Assembly: GCF_004102025.1 (NCBI RefSeq)
Contig: NZ_CP025228.1
Location: 372,001-436,000, forward strand
DNA: 64,000 nucleotides
Direction: 5' to 3'
Source: Actinomyces qiguomingii
Lineage (GTDB): Bacteria; Actinomycetota; Actinomycetes; Actinomycetales; Actinomycetaceae
Notes under the pieces: model-generated
What the model was told of the DNA's origin: nothing
The model's database searches: none
Seen by the model: only the letters and a program-made list of their open reading frames with translations
Translations under genes and position numbers: made by a program
Part shown: positions 8,719 to 17,123 of the stretch, piece after piece
How positions within the stretch are numbered: the first letter of the stretch is position 1
Layout: each line of letters opens with the position of its first letter

Positions 8719-9018
8719 CTACTCCGGATCCTCTGAAAGCACGATGCGGGTTCCGAAGGGAGATGGGCGGTTCCAGAGCCGCTCGAAGCGTGAGGTGTCG
8801 GTAAGGGGGGCGTCGAGCACCTGCGTGACTTGTTCGAATGTGGCGTCATCAACGGTGAACCAACGACGATTCGTCATGACTCGCTCGGCTTCCATGGTTG
8901 CGGATGAGAGTATGAACTCGCTGACGGTGCGATCCGTCTGGGCGGCGGCTTGTTGGATCAGGGCCTCTTGGCGCGGCGTGGCGCGCAGATCGATCCGCTG
9001 GGTCTTGGCGGGTGACAT
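8719..9018 (-). CDS. DUF1778 ribbon-helix-helix antitoxin, TacA-like
   Basis: Antitoxin of 99 residues. The amino-terminal ribbon-helix-helix DNA-binding part reads KTQRIDLRATPRQEALIQQA, then TDRTVSEFILSSA. The carboxy-terminal half, containing RWFTVDDATFEQVTQVLDA, is the segment that wraps the GNAT toxin in characterised pairs. The reading frame is open further upstream, but this ATG has an excellent AAGGAGGA ribosome site, so I place the start here. Autorepression through the inverted repeat just upstream is expected from the family. Confidence 0.9.
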   Translation of the reverse strand: MSPAKTQRIDLRATPRQEALIQQAAAQTDRTVSEFILSSATMEAERVMTNRRWFTVDDATFEQVTQVLDAPLTDTSRFERLWNRPSPFGTRIVLSEDPE

Positions 9019-9032
9019 GATGGTTCCTCCTT

Positions 9033-9052
9033 GTACGGATAATGTACGTACG
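9033..9052 (-). promoter_or_regulatory. Candidate promoter/operator of the tacAT-like pair
   Basis: An imperfect palindrome built from GTACG and CGTAC arms surrounds an AT-rich core (ACATTATCC on the minus strand) 15-34 bp upstream of the DUF1778 start. The TACATTAT core could serve as a -10 element. Position and symmetry fit autoregulation by a ribbon-helix-helix antitoxin; binding is inferred. Confidence 0.45.
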
Positions 9053-9079
9053 GTGGCGCCGGATCGCAAGTGCTGTGTC

Positions 9080-10420
9080 TCACCGCCCCAGCACCGGGTT
9101 GTACAGCAGCCGGTTCGGCGTCGTCGGGCACTCCTCGCCAACCGCCATCGGCGCGATCAACCGATCCGCCCGCAGGTCCTCCAGACGGGCCACCACCCGA
9201 TCGCGCAGCGTCCACGGGTCGATGGTGTTGAGGTAGATCTTGGTGCCGCCCTCGAAGCCCGCCAGGGTGGACACCCGCCACTTGAGGGTGATGTGCCAGG
9301 GCATCGGCTGGTCGACGTCGAGCGGCTTGTGGTGCCACTCCTCATTGCTGGGCACATCCGCCCCCGTGGCGGCGTGCAGTGCGTGTACCAGGTCGGAGAC
9401 CGCGTCCACTTCGTCCCGACTCATTAGCCACGGCTCGCAGGTGGCCGACGTCGAGTACACCTCCAGGGTGGGGTAGCGGTGCCCGAAGCCGGCGAAGGCG
9501 ACGGCGTGCTCATTGGACGCCACCAGCAGCCCCCGGTAGGCGGCGTAGTCCACGCCCATCTCGTTGTACAGGTTCGGGTTGGCGCGCACCCGCTGCAACT
9601 CCAGCTCCGATGACACGCCCCGCTCGTCGATCCCCACCAGCTGCTTGTGCAGGTGATCGAAGGAGGCGCCGGCCGGACGCAGCCAGTTCTGGAACACCGC
9701 CACATAGCGCACCCAGCGGTTGACCTGATACAGGTCGTGCGCGGCCTGCACCGCCAGGCGGATGTAGGCGCGGTGCTCGGCCGGGGTGAGCGTGCCCGAG
9801 CCAGCTAGGCCGGAGGAGTCGACGGCGTCGTCGGTGTAGTGCCTGCGCGCCACGATCACATCGTGGCCGCCGGCGAAAAAGGCCGCCAGGTACTCGCGGC
9901 GGGCGCCCGAGTCCATGGTCTCCCAGGTCTCCGGGCTGCGGCCGGAGGCGCGCAGTTTGGCGCGGGCCACCCGGGCCACATGGGCGGCACCGGCCGGATC
10001 GGCCAGGTAGGCCTCCATACGCTCCCGGGCGGCGTCGGGCACCTCGTAGCCGTGGTTGGCGTGCCAGTAGTCGTAGGAGAGGATCTCGAACAGGTTGGGG
10101 ATGCGACGGAACTCGGCAACCGTGTCGAACAGCTCGGAGGCGGGCAGGGCGTCGATGCGTTCGAAGCCGCCGTCGGGGGAGGCCACCACCCGGGACTTCT
10201 CCGGCGGGGTCTCGGTGTAGTGGGCGGGGCAGAAGGTGCAGGCGCGGGTGCGTTCGGCCGGCGTGAGCTCATGCACCTCCGTCGCCGGGTGGGAGATGGG
10301 GCGGTTGCCCCGCCCGGGCACGGTCCACACCTCGGTGCCGGTGAAGGGACTGATCTGCTTGACGGTCCCGTCCGCCATGCGGGTAAGCGGCGCGGCGGAG
10401 GGGGAGTACGGGTGGAGCAT
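9080..10420 (-). CDS. GalT/HIT-superfamily protein, DUF4921-like
   Basis: A 446-residue cytosolic protein related to galactose-1-phosphate uridylyltransferases. It keeps the GalT-like opening (RPISHPATEVHELTPAE followed by CTFCPAHYTETPPE, possibly metal-binding) and NLFEILSYDYWHANHGYEVP. At the catalytic position near residue 255 it reads DHLHKQL, where true GalT has HPHGQ, so classical uridylyl transfer is doubtful. Actinobacterial proteins of this length and pattern are usually classed as DUF4921; I assign that from memory. It ends 61 bp from the antitoxin gene and is probably monocistronic. Substrate unknown. Confidence 0.65.
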   Translation of the reverse strand: MLHPYSPSAAPLTRMADGTVKQISPFTGTEVWTVPGRGNRPISHPATEVHELTPAERTRACTFCPAHYTETPPEKSRVVASPDGGFERIDALPASELFDTVAEFRRIPNLFEILSYDYWHANHGYEVPDAARERMEAYLADPAGAAHVARVARAKLRASGRSPETWETMDSGARREYLAAFFAGGHDVIVARRHYTDDAVDSSGLAGSGTLTPAEHRAYIRLAVQAAHDLYQVNRWVRYVAVFQNWLRPAGASFDHLHKQLVGIDERGVSSELELQRVRANPNLYNEMGVDYAAYRGLLVASNEHAVAFAGFGHRYPTLEVYSTSATCEPWLMSRDEVDAVSDLVHALHAATGADVPSNEEWHHKPLDVDQPMPWHITLKWRVSTLAGFEGGTKIYLNTIDPWTLRDRVVARLEDLRADRLIAPMAVGEECPTTPNRLLYNPVLGR

Positions 10421-10534
10421 GCCCTTAAGTATTGCGCCGCCGTCGCCCTCCCGGGCCGATATCGACGGCGCATCCCCGGCAGCTGACCCGCAGCCTCAAC
10501 GCTTGCCCGCCTAGCTGGCGGCTCCACCAGTTGG

Positions 10535-11104
10535 TCACTGCGCCCGGGTGATCGACGCCGGGAGGTTGGCCTGCCCGGCGAGGGCGGCGACGTCGTCGTC
10601 GGTGTGCCCGATCACGTACAGACCCGGCCAGGAGCCGATGGACGTGTAGGACAGGACCAGCACGCGGTTCGGCTGATACCAGGCGACGTCGCCCGGCTGC
10701 GGGGCGCTGGCGGCCAGTCCCGTGGTGTCCAAGTCCTGCGGAAGGGAGGCGGTCAGCTCCTGGCCGCCGTAGTCGGAGAATGTCACCTCCAGCGGGAGTT
10801 GGGCGAGCAGTGAACGGGTGGCGGCATTGTCATCGAGGTGCACTGTCAGGACGGTGCCGTCGAGGGCGCCGCCGAGGCTGATGCGGATCGAGGCGGGTTG
10901 TGCTGCGGGCATGGTGGTCTCCTGGGTTGGTTGTGGGCTGTCGGTGGTAGGGCCGGGATTGGTGGCTGTTGGGGAAACCGCCGCCGGCGACGACGCGGTG
11001 CCGCCGTCTCCGGAGGCGCACGCTGCCACCGCCAGGCAGGTCAGGGCGACGGGCAGAGCTTGAAGCAGGCGGCGGCGGGACGGCCTGTGGGCGGGCGATG
11101 ACAC
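10535..11104 (-). CDS. Cyclophilin-like-fold lipoprotein
   Basis: Exported protein of 189 residues. The GTG start at 11104 has GGAAGGA about 6 nt upstream; a longer frame exists but lacks such a site. A twin-arginine-like signal (SRRRLLQALPVALTCLAVAA) ends at lipobox Cys (AAC), followed by a Ser/Thr/Pro-rich linker. The carboxy-terminal 115 residues match the cyclophilin-like domain common in Firmicutes and Actinobacteria: IRISLGG, LPLEVTFSDYGGQELTASLP, PGDVAWYQP and PGLYVIGHTDDDVAALA. No enzymatic role is established for this family. It is divergent from the Tad-related genes that follow. Confidence 0.75.
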   Translation of the reverse strand: MSSPAHRPSRRRLLQALPVALTCLAVAACASGDGGTASSPAAVSPTATNPGPTTDSPQPTQETTMPAAQPASIRISLGGALDGTVLTVHLDDNAATRSLLAQLPLEVTFSDYGGQELTASLPQDLDTTGLAASAPQPGDVAWYQPNRVLVLSYTSIGSWPGLYVIGHTDDDVAALAGQANLPASITRAQ

Positions 11105-11456
11105 GGTGATCCTTCCGGTTGTGGCGGGGCCAGGCGGCGGAGGGAGCCTGGACGCCGCGCTTAACCAGTATGAAGTCGACGGCGCCACGTCTGGAAGGCA
11201 CGGACAGTGCCACCCGGAGAGATGACGCGTGGGCGCCGCGCCGTCGGAGTGCTGCCTCTTCGCGTTTGGGAGGGTTGTGGCTGGCGCGTCTCGGCATCAC
11301 CGCTATCCACAGGCACGGTTCGTGCACCCCTAATCCACAGAGCTCAAAAGGCCCAGATGCGCGGGCGGGGCGCTTGCCCGACGCTGGTGTTGCGGGCACG
11401 GCGCCCGCGGGGCGCGGCCAAGGCGGCCGCGCCTCCAACCCCTCAAGGAGGAGTCC
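11105..11456. other. Intergenic region between divergent genes
   Basis: This 352-bp stretch separates the lipoprotein gene from the Tad-related operon, so both promoters should lie here. I see no convincing gene. TTAACCAGTATGAAGTCGAC around 11160 is the most AT-rich stretch, and an AAGGAGGAGT ribosome site at its right edge belongs to the DUF4244 gene. Confidence 0.6.
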
Positions 11457-11699
11457 ATGAAGCACACCTTGCTGACCCTGCACAACGCCTGGGTCCTGGC
11501 CCACGGCGAACCGTCGGCCTTGCGCGCGCCCGACGGCACGCCCGACTCGGACGGGGAGGCCGGCATGGCCACCGCCGAGTACGCCATCGGCACGCTTGCG
11601 GCCGCGGCCTTCGCCGGTCTGTTGCTGGCCATCATGCGGTCCGGCAGCCTGTCGAGCGTCCTGCGGGGCATCATCGAATCGGCGTTGTCGGTGGGCTGA
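11457..11699 (+). CDS. DUF4244 Flp-pilin-like small protein
   Basis: An 80-residue protein with a perfect ribosome site (AAGGAGGAGTCC). After a 35-residue leader, GEAGMATAEYAIGTLAAAAF marks a class III pilin-like processing site (G before M-A-T-A-E-Y) and the start of a hydrophobic helix. Family members (DUF4244, Rv3656c in mycobacteria) sit in Tad loci between tadC and tadE and are presumed pilin-like substrates of the prepilin peptidase; one such peptidase is encoded 1 kb downstream. Processing by it is inference. Confidence 0.85.
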   Translation: MKHTLLTLHNAWVLAHGEPSALRAPDGTPDSDGEAGMATAEYAIGTLAAAAFAGLLLAIMRSGSLSSVLRGIIESALSVG

Positions 11700-11706
11700 G
11701 GCGGAC

Positions 11707-12204
11707 ATGTGGATACCGCCAAGCCCGCGGGCGTTCGTGCCCGGGAACCTCCGAGCCGATCCGGCTGCCCCTGTGCCGCGGCCCCGGTCGTATCCGCCCC
11801 GGAGCGGGCGGGGCCTTCCGGTGGGCACGCAGGACCGGTCATCGCGGCGCCGCGGTTTGCGCGCCCACGACAACGGCATGGTGACGGCTGAGCTCGCTGT
11901 GACGATGCCCGCCGTGGTGCTTGTGCTGCTGCTGGTGCTGGCCACCATCAGTGCCGGCGTCACCCAGTTGCGGGTCACCGACGCCGCCCGCGTTGCCGCC
12001 CGGCAGGCCGCGATCGGTTCCAACGACGTCGTCGGCGCCGCCCAGCGCGCGGGCGGCCCGGTGGTGGTCAGCGTCGAATCCGGTGAACTCACCTGCGTGG
12101 CGGTCAGCCGCCGGGTTCCGGGCCCGCTGGGTGGCCTGGGGCTTACGGCCCGTTCCCGCGCCTGCGCCTATACCGAACCGAGTTCGGCGGAAGGGATGCC
12201 ATGA
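11707..12204 (+). CDS. TadE-family minor pilin-like protein
   Basis: Begins 7 nt after the DUF4244 gene. A basic, Pro/Arg-rich leader of about 60 residues precedes DNGMVTAELAVTMPAVVLVL, the TadE amino-terminal pattern (G-x-x-x-x-E) with a single membrane helix, then TQLRVTDAARVAARQAAIG. The remainder is a small external domain with two cysteines. This corresponds to Rv3655c-type proteins. The start is uncertain: ATG 11707 fits the spacing, but initiation further downstream is possible. It overlaps the next gene by 4 nt. Confidence 0.8.
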   Translation: MWIPPSPRAFVPGNLRADPAAPVPRPRSYPPRSGRGLPVGTQDRSSRRRGLRAHDNGMVTAELAVTMPAVVLVLLLVLATISAGVTQLRVTDAARVAARQAAIGSNDVVGAAQRAGGPVVVSVESGELTCVAVSRRVPGPLGGLGLTARSRACAYTEPSSAEGMP

Positions 12205-12587
12205 TTCGATCGACGAATCCGCCCATCCGGTCGCCTAACGCCGAGCGGGGCTCCGGCACGGTAATGGTGCTGGGCATAATCGCCGTGGCCCTGTGCCTGG
12301 CGCTCGGCGCCACCGCGCTGATCCAGGCGCAGGCGGCCAGTGGCCGGGCCCGCTCGGCCGCCGACCTGGCGGCACTGGCCGGGGCGACGGCGTTGAACTC
12401 GGTGTTCGCCCCGGCCGACCCCTGCGTCACCGCCCAGCGGGTGGCCCGGGCCAACGGCGGCGATGTAGCGGGCTGCAACATCGACGGCGAGGACGTCACG
12501 GTGACGGTCACGGTTCCCGCACGGATTGTTGGGATACCGCGCCGGGCCGAGGCCGCCGCCCGCGCCGGACCGGTCAACCCGCTGTAA
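12201..12587 (+). CDS. Rv3654c-like TadE/TadG-type pseudopilin protein
   Basis: A 128-residue membrane-anchored protein. ERGSGTVMVLGIIAVALCLA is the leader-helix junction typical of the helicase/secretion neighbourhood TadE-like family (Rv3654c). RARSAADLAALAGATAL follows, as in TadG-type Flp-associated proteins. Two cysteines in the exported part (DPCVTAQ, AGCNIDG) could pair. The ATGA overlap with the preceding gene shows translational coupling. Confidence 0.82.
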   Translation: MIRSTNPPIRSPNAERGSGTVMVLGIIAVALCLALGATALIQAQAASGRARSAADLAALAGATALNSVFAPADPCVTAQRVARANGGDVAGCNIDGEDVTVTVTVPARIVGIPRRAEAAARAGPVNPL

Positions 12588-12736
12588 CCATCGCGGGCGG
12601 CGCATCACTGCCGGGTCAGTGGCGGCATGCCGTGGATACCGCCACTGACCCGCCGCGCCGTATTAGGGGCGAATGCCCCGGCGATTGGGGCGCTGCGGGG
12701 CCGAGCCGGTGCGCTGCGACATGAGAGAGTGGGATA

Positions 12737-13522
12737 GTGAACGCAGCTGTCGTGTTACCCGTGGTGGCGGACTGTGTCATAGCCGTCGCATCCGTGGGTG
12801 TGGCCGTTGGCCCCGCCTCCGGCTTCGCCCGCAGCTATGTCGACCGCTTGGAGCGGGCCGGAAGCGGTGAAGCCGCCGGCGACTGCCCCACAACCGAGCA
12901 GGATGAGCAGGATGAGCGGGCGAGCGCCCTTGAGGTGCCCATACGCTCCCGTGGCCTGCTGCGCGCCCTTCCCCAGGGGCTGTTGGCGGCCCTGTTATGT
13001 GCGACGACGCTGGCGTGGGGACTTGCGCATGGGGCGGTGCTCGATACCGCGCTCGCCCTCCCGGTGGTGGCTCTGCTCGGCGTGGCCAGCAGTGTCGACG
13101 CCGTCTGCCACCGACTGCCCGACCGCCTTCTGGGCCCCGCCGCATTGTGGCTCCTGACGGTCATGGTGGTGTTCACAATTGGCAACATGCTAGGGATTGC
13201 GCCGATGTCGGAGCAGTCCGGGCGGCTGGGCCGGGCGGTGGTGTGCGCACTGGCAGTGGGTGCGGTGGTCTTCGTGATGTGGCTGATCCCCGCCTCCGGC
13301 ATGGGACTGGGGGATGTCAAGCTGTGCGCCCTGCTGGGGCTGTGGCTCGGATACAACGCCGTGGAATTCGCGATCACCGGGGTGGTGCTCGGCTTCGTAC
13401 TTGCCGGATTCGCGGCCATCGGACTCATGCTCACCCGTAGGGCCGGACGCAAAGACATGATCGCCTTCGGTCCCTACCTGGCCGCGGGCGGTTGGCTGGC
13501 CTGGCTCCTGGCCGTGGTCTGA
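12737..13522 (+). CDS. A24-family prepilin peptidase (CpaA/TadV-like)
   Basis: Integral membrane aspartyl protease of 261 residues that would process pilin leaders. The two catalytic aspartates are visible in SSVDAVCHRLPDRL and in SGMGLGDVKLCALLG, the GxGDxK motif of the family. The usual carboxy-terminal helices follow, ending FGPYLAAGGWLAW. The amino-terminal cytoplasmic domain with CxxC clusters found in bifunctional PilD is absent, so methylation is not expected. It starts at GTG, 149 bp downstream of the minor pilins. No tadA/tadB/tadC assembly genes are in the window. Confidence 0.88.
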   Translation: MNAAVVLPVVADCVIAVASVGVAVGPASGFARSYVDRLERAGSGEAAGDCPTTEQDEQDERASALEVPIRSRGLLRALPQGLLAALLCATTLAWGLAHGAVLDTALALPVVALLGVASSVDAVCHRLPDRLLGPAALWLLTVMVVFTIGNMLGIAPMSEQSGRLGRAVVCALAVGAVVFVMWLIPASGMGLGDVKLCALLGLWLGYNAVEFAITGVVLGFVLAGFAAIGLMLTRRAGRKDMIAFGPYLAAGGWLAWLLAVV

Positions 13523-13710
13523 GGCCGTGCCGGGCCCGGGGGTGGCGGCCGACGCGGGTGTGCCGTAGACCGTGGCCGTAGACCGTGCGAAACGGCTACG
13601 CCGTGCCCATGCCGCCGGCAGGGAGCTACGCCGTCGCGATGGCGGCGACGTTTGCGGGCACATGACCCGGGGCAGCGTCTGCGCCGCCGCGTGAACCAGC
13701 GCCGATGCAA

Positions 13711-16248
13711 TTACGTGGCGGCAACGCCGTCGGGGTTCGCATCCAGCAGCAGTTGCAGCAGTGCAATGGCTCCCGCCTTGTCCAGTGGCTCGTTGTTGTT
13801 GCCGCACTTGGGTGACTGCACACAGCTGGGGCAGCCGGCGGTGCACGCGCACTCGGAAACCACCGCAAGCGTCGCCTCCAGCCACTCGCGCCCCGCCCTG
13901 AAACCCCGTTCGGCGAAGCCGGCCCCGCCGGCCTGGGCGTCGTGCACGAAAACCGTGGGCGCGAGCGTCTGCGGGTGCAGCGCCGTCGACAACCCGCCAA
14001 TGTCCCAGCGGTCGCAGGTGGCCAGCAGTGGCAGCATCCCGATCATGGCGTGCTCGGCGGCGTGCAGGGCGCCCGGCAGCTCGGCCGCCTCCAGGCCCGC
14101 GCGGGCGGTGAGCTCCACCGGCACCGTCCACCACGCCGACGCCGTCGGCAGCACATGCTCGGGCATGGACAGAGGATGCTGGGAGACCACCTCCATACTC
14201 GGCATGGCCAACTGGCTGTAGCCGATCACCTGACTGGTGACCTCCACCGAGCCGAAAGCCCACACCACGCCGTCGGCCCACTCCTGCCGCTCCCGCTCGG
14301 CGACGATGCGCACCGAGCTGTGCTCACGCGCCCGCGTGCGATAGCCGACCGCCGTCTTGCGGGTGACGACGGCCGCCTCCTCGGTCAGCTCCTCCACCAG
14401 ATAGGTGCGGCCCTGGTGGATGTAGACCGCCCCGGGGTGGACGGTGGAGTCCGCGGACGCCCCGGGCACGGTGCCGACGACGGCGCCGGTGGCCGCCTCA
14501 ACCACGGGCACGTCCGCCGGCCCGTCCCCGCGCAGCGAGGTCAGGTCCTGCGCCCGGCCCGGCAGGCTGGTGTTCCAAAACCAGCCGGTTGGGCGGCGTC
14601 GCAGCGCTCCGCGGGATGCCAGCTCCGCCAGGAGGGACTCATCGGGCAGGCCGAACAGGGGCAGGTCGTCGGTGCGCAGTGGCGACTCCGAGGCCGCCGC
14701 GCACAGGTGGGGGGCCAGCACATAGGGGTTGGCGGGGTCGAAGACGGTGGCCTCCGGGGCGGCGAATACGTGCTCGGGATGATGCACCAGGTAGGCGTCC
14801 AGCGGATTGTCGGAGGCGATCAGCACCGCCACCCCGCGGCTGCCGGCCCGCCCGGCCCGGCCCGCCTGCTGCCACAGGCTCACCCGGGTGCCGGGCCAGC
14901 CGGCGATGATCACGGCGTCCAGGCCAGTGACGTCGATGCCCAGCTCGAGGGCGTTGGTGGTGGCCAATGCGCGCAGTCGGCCGTGGCGCAGCTTCTGCTC
15001 CAGGGCACGGCGTTCCTCGGGCAGGTAGCCGCCCCGGTAGGCGGCGACTGTGTCCGTCAGTTCCGGCTGTGACAGGCCGAGCGTGTGCCGGGCGCGCTCG
15101 GCCACAATCTCTGCGCTGCGGCGTGAGCGCACGAACACCAGCGCCCGCGCGCCCACGCTGAGCAGGTCCACCAGCAGCTCGGCCGCCTCAATCACGGCGC
15201 TGCGGCGGGCGGCCGGGTCCTCCGTCGGGTCGGCCGTGTCCGGGCCGGCCGGTTCTGGCCGGTTCAGGTGAGGGTCGGCGGCGGGGAAGTCGCTCGCCTG
15301 CGCCAGGGCCGCCACCGAGTTCTCCCAGGCGGCCCAGGGATCCAGCAGGGCCGGCTGCCACAGGGCGAGGGTGTGCTCGCCGGTGGGGGCGGCGTCGTCG
15401 GTGATGGCGGTGATGGCGTCGGGTTCCGCCCCGATCAGGCGGGCGGCCGTTAGTGCCGGCTCGGCCGCCGTCGCTGACGCGCACAGCACCACCGGCTCGG
15501 GGCCGTGCGGGCGCAGGCGCCGCACCAGCCGCAGCAGCCTACGCAGCACCAGGGCCACGTGCGCGCCCAGGATGCCGCGGTAGGCGTGGCACTCGTCGAC
15601 CACCACGTAGCGCAGCGAGCGCAGCAGGCGGTTCCAGCGCTCGTGGCCGGGCAGGAGCGAGAAGTGCAGGAAGTCGGGGTTGGTGAGGACGACGTCGGCG
15701 TGGGCTCGGGCCCAGTCGCGCGCAGGAAGTGGGGTGTCGCCGTCGCAGGTGGCGGCGTGCACCGTGCGCAGGGAGCCGCCCGGGACGCCCGCCTCGCGCT
15801 GAACCGACTCCAGCTCGGTGATCAGGCGGTCCAGGGCGGCGGCCTGGTCGGCGGCGAGCGCCTTGGTGGGGGACAGGTACAGGGTGGTGGGGCGGCGCCC
15901 ATAGGCCGAGATGCGCGAGTCGGTGCCGGTGCGCTGGGCGGCCAGGACCTCCGAGAGGGCGGGCAGCCAGGCGGCCAGGGATTTGCCTGAGCCGGTGCCG
16001 GTGGCGAGCACGGTGTGGTGGCCGCCGTGAACGGAGTCGGCGGCGGCAACCTGATGCGTCCAGGGGCGGTCCACGCCCAGACGGGCGTAGGCGGCGATCA
16101 GGTCGGGGTCCGCCCAGGCGGGCCACTCGCCGTGGCGGCCGGGGCGGGCCGGGGTGCGCTGCAGGTGAATCAGCCGGCTGTCGCGCGCGCCGATGCCTTC
16201 GAGCAGGTCGGTCAGGTCGCGCGCGGGCGAGTGCGGCTGGGTGGTCAT
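13711..16248 (-). CDS. DEAD/DEAH-box helicase of the helicase/secretion neighbourhood (Rv3649-like)
   Basis: ATP-dependent helicase of about 845 residues, convergent to the Tad-related genes. Helicase motifs are visible in order: Walker A GTGSGKS near residue 83, DECH (VVDECHAYRG) near 216, ALVFVRSRRSAEIVAERAR at the second RecA domain and QQAGRAGRAG for motif VI. The carboxy terminus has a zinc-type cysteine cluster (CACTAGCPSCVQSPKCGNNN), as in the DUF1998-bearing subfamily that accompanies Tad genes in actinobacteria. The frame is open 60 codons further upstream, but ATG 16248 begins the conserved region. No ribosome site is evident, so leaderless translation is possible. Confidence 0.87.
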   Translation of the reverse strand: MTTQPHSPARDLTDLLEGIGARDSRLIHLQRTPARPGRHGEWPAWADPDLIAAYARLGVDRPWTHQVAAADSVHGGHHTVLATGTGSGKSLAAWLPALSEVLAAQRTGTDSRISAYGRRPTTLYLSPTKALAADQAAALDRLITELESVQREAGVPGGSLRTVHAATCDGDTPLPARDWARAHADVVLTNPDFLHFSLLPGHERWNRLLRSLRYVVVDECHAYRGILGAHVALVLRRLLRLVRRLRPHGPEPVVLCASATAAEPALTAARLIGAEPDAITAITDDAAPTGEHTLALWQPALLDPWAAWENSVAALAQASDFPAADPHLNRPEPAGPDTADPTEDPAARRSAVIEAAELLVDLLSVGARALVFVRSRRSAEIVAERARHTLGLSQPELTDTVAAYRGGYLPEERRALEQKLRHGRLRALATTNALELGIDVTGLDAVIIAGWPGTRVSLWQQAGRAGRAGSRGVAVLIASDNPLDAYLVHHPEHVFAAPEATVFDPANPYVLAPHLCAAASESPLRTDDLPLFGLPDESLLAELASRGALRRRPTGWFWNTSLPGRAQDLTSLRGDGPADVPVVEAATGAVVGTVPGASADSTVHPGAVYIHQGRTYLVEELTEEAAVVTRKTAVGYRTRAREHSSVRIVAERERQEWADGVVWAFGSVEVTSQVIGYSQLAMPSMEVVSQHPLSMPEHVLPTASAWWTVPVELTARAGLEAAELPGALHAAEHAMIGMLPLLATCDRWDIGGLSTALHPQTLAPTVFVHDAQAGGAGFAERGFRAGREWLEATLAVVSECACTAGCPSCVQSPKCGNNNEPLDKAGAIALLQLLLDANPDGVAAT

Positions 16249-16428
16249 GGGGCAAGTGTGCCGCAGGGGCCTGACGGGAACCGACAGCCGGGTGGTCAGG
16301 CGGGGTGAGACTGGCTTGGCGCAGATGCGGGGAGAGCGGGACGGGCGCCGAGCCCTCGCCGGGAGCAGATCGCTTCCCGCGTCATCCGGGATGACCTCAT
16401 GATTAAGAGTTGTCGTGATAATGAGCAT

Positions 16429-16459
16429 CCTGCTAGCATTTTACTAAAGTGCTAGCAGG
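16429..16459 (+). promoter_or_regulatory. Operator of the fitAB/vapBC-like module
   Basis: CCTGCTAGCA at 16429-16438 and TGCTAGCAGG at 16450-16459 form a perfect 10-bp inverted repeat around an AT-rich spacer (TTTTACTAAAG). The right arm overlaps the AGCAGGAGG ribosome site of the antitoxin at 16468. A ribbon-helix-helix antitoxin binding here would occlude transcription and translation start; this is inferred from family behaviour. Confidence 0.7.
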
Positions 16460-16467
16460 AGGTCGTC

Positions 16468-16707
16468 ATGGCGGATGTTCTGGTTCGGAACCTGCCCGAT
16501 GAGACCCATCGGGCACTGAAGGCGCTGGCGAAGTCACATGGTCGCAGCATGGAGGCCGAGATTCGGCAGATCCTGGGACGGGCTGTGGCCGCGAATGAAC
16601 ACCCCGGCCTTGGGTCGCTGCTGACTTCAATACGCGATGAGCTTGGGCCTGTGGAACTCGACGTGGATCGTGACGGCAGTCCCTATGCCCCGGTGGATCT
16701 GTCGTGA
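16468..16707 (+). CDS. FitA/VapB-type ribbon-helix-helix antitoxin
   Basis: A 79-residue antitoxin beginning MADVLVRNLPDETHRALKAL, the classic Arc/FitA ribbon-helix-helix opening, then SHGRSMEAEIRQILGRAV. The short carboxy-terminal tail would bind the PIN toxin encoded immediately downstream, overlapping by 4 nt. It probably binds the perfect inverted repeat 8-39 bp upstream of its start. Confidence 0.92.
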   Translation: MADVLVRNLPDETHRALKALAKSHGRSMEAEIRQILGRAVAANEHPGLGSLLTSIRDELGPVELDVDRDGSPYAPVDLS

Positions 16708-17123
16708 TCATTCTCGATACGAATGTCATCTCCGAGCCGTTGCGGAGCACACCGGAGCCGGCGGTTGTTGAATGGCTCGATCGGCAGCCTCAGGAGTCGC
16801 TGTTCGTCACCGCCCTGACGCTTGCCGAGTTGCGGCGGGGTGTTTTGGCCCTGCCGGAGGGGCGAGGACGAGACACGCTCCAGTACCGATTGGAGGAGAC
16901 GCTACTGCCGTTCTTCGGCGACAGGATCCTTCCGTTCAATGGTGCTGCCGCAAGCGCCTGGGCGCAGTTGCAGGCGCGGGCAACCGGAACAGGGCGCCCC
17001 CTGCCGGTGATGGACTCCCTTATCGGGGCAATCGCGTATGCCCACTCGATGACACTGGCCACGCGGAATGGGCGCGACTTCAAGCCAATGGGATTGAAAC
17101 TCATCGATCCGTGGACGGCATGA
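16704..17123 (+). CDS. FitB/VapC-type PIN-domain ribonuclease toxin
   Basis: A 139-residue PIN-domain protein predicted to cleave RNA. The acidic active-site residues are in place: Asp in IILDTNVISEPLR, Glu in LTLAELRRGV and Asp in PVMDSLIGAIA, followed by the terminal RNGRDFKPMGLKLIDPW. Family length is about 140, so the toxin looks intact. Its start overlaps the antitoxin stop (GTGA), and its own stop overlaps the next open frame. Confidence 0.93.
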   Translation: MIILDTNVISEPLRSTPEPAVVEWLDRQPQESLFVTALTLAELRRGVLALPEGRGRDTLQYRLEETLLPFFGDRILPFNGAAASAWAQLQARATGTGRPLPVMDSLIGAIAYAHSMTLATRNGRDFKPMGLKLIDPWTA

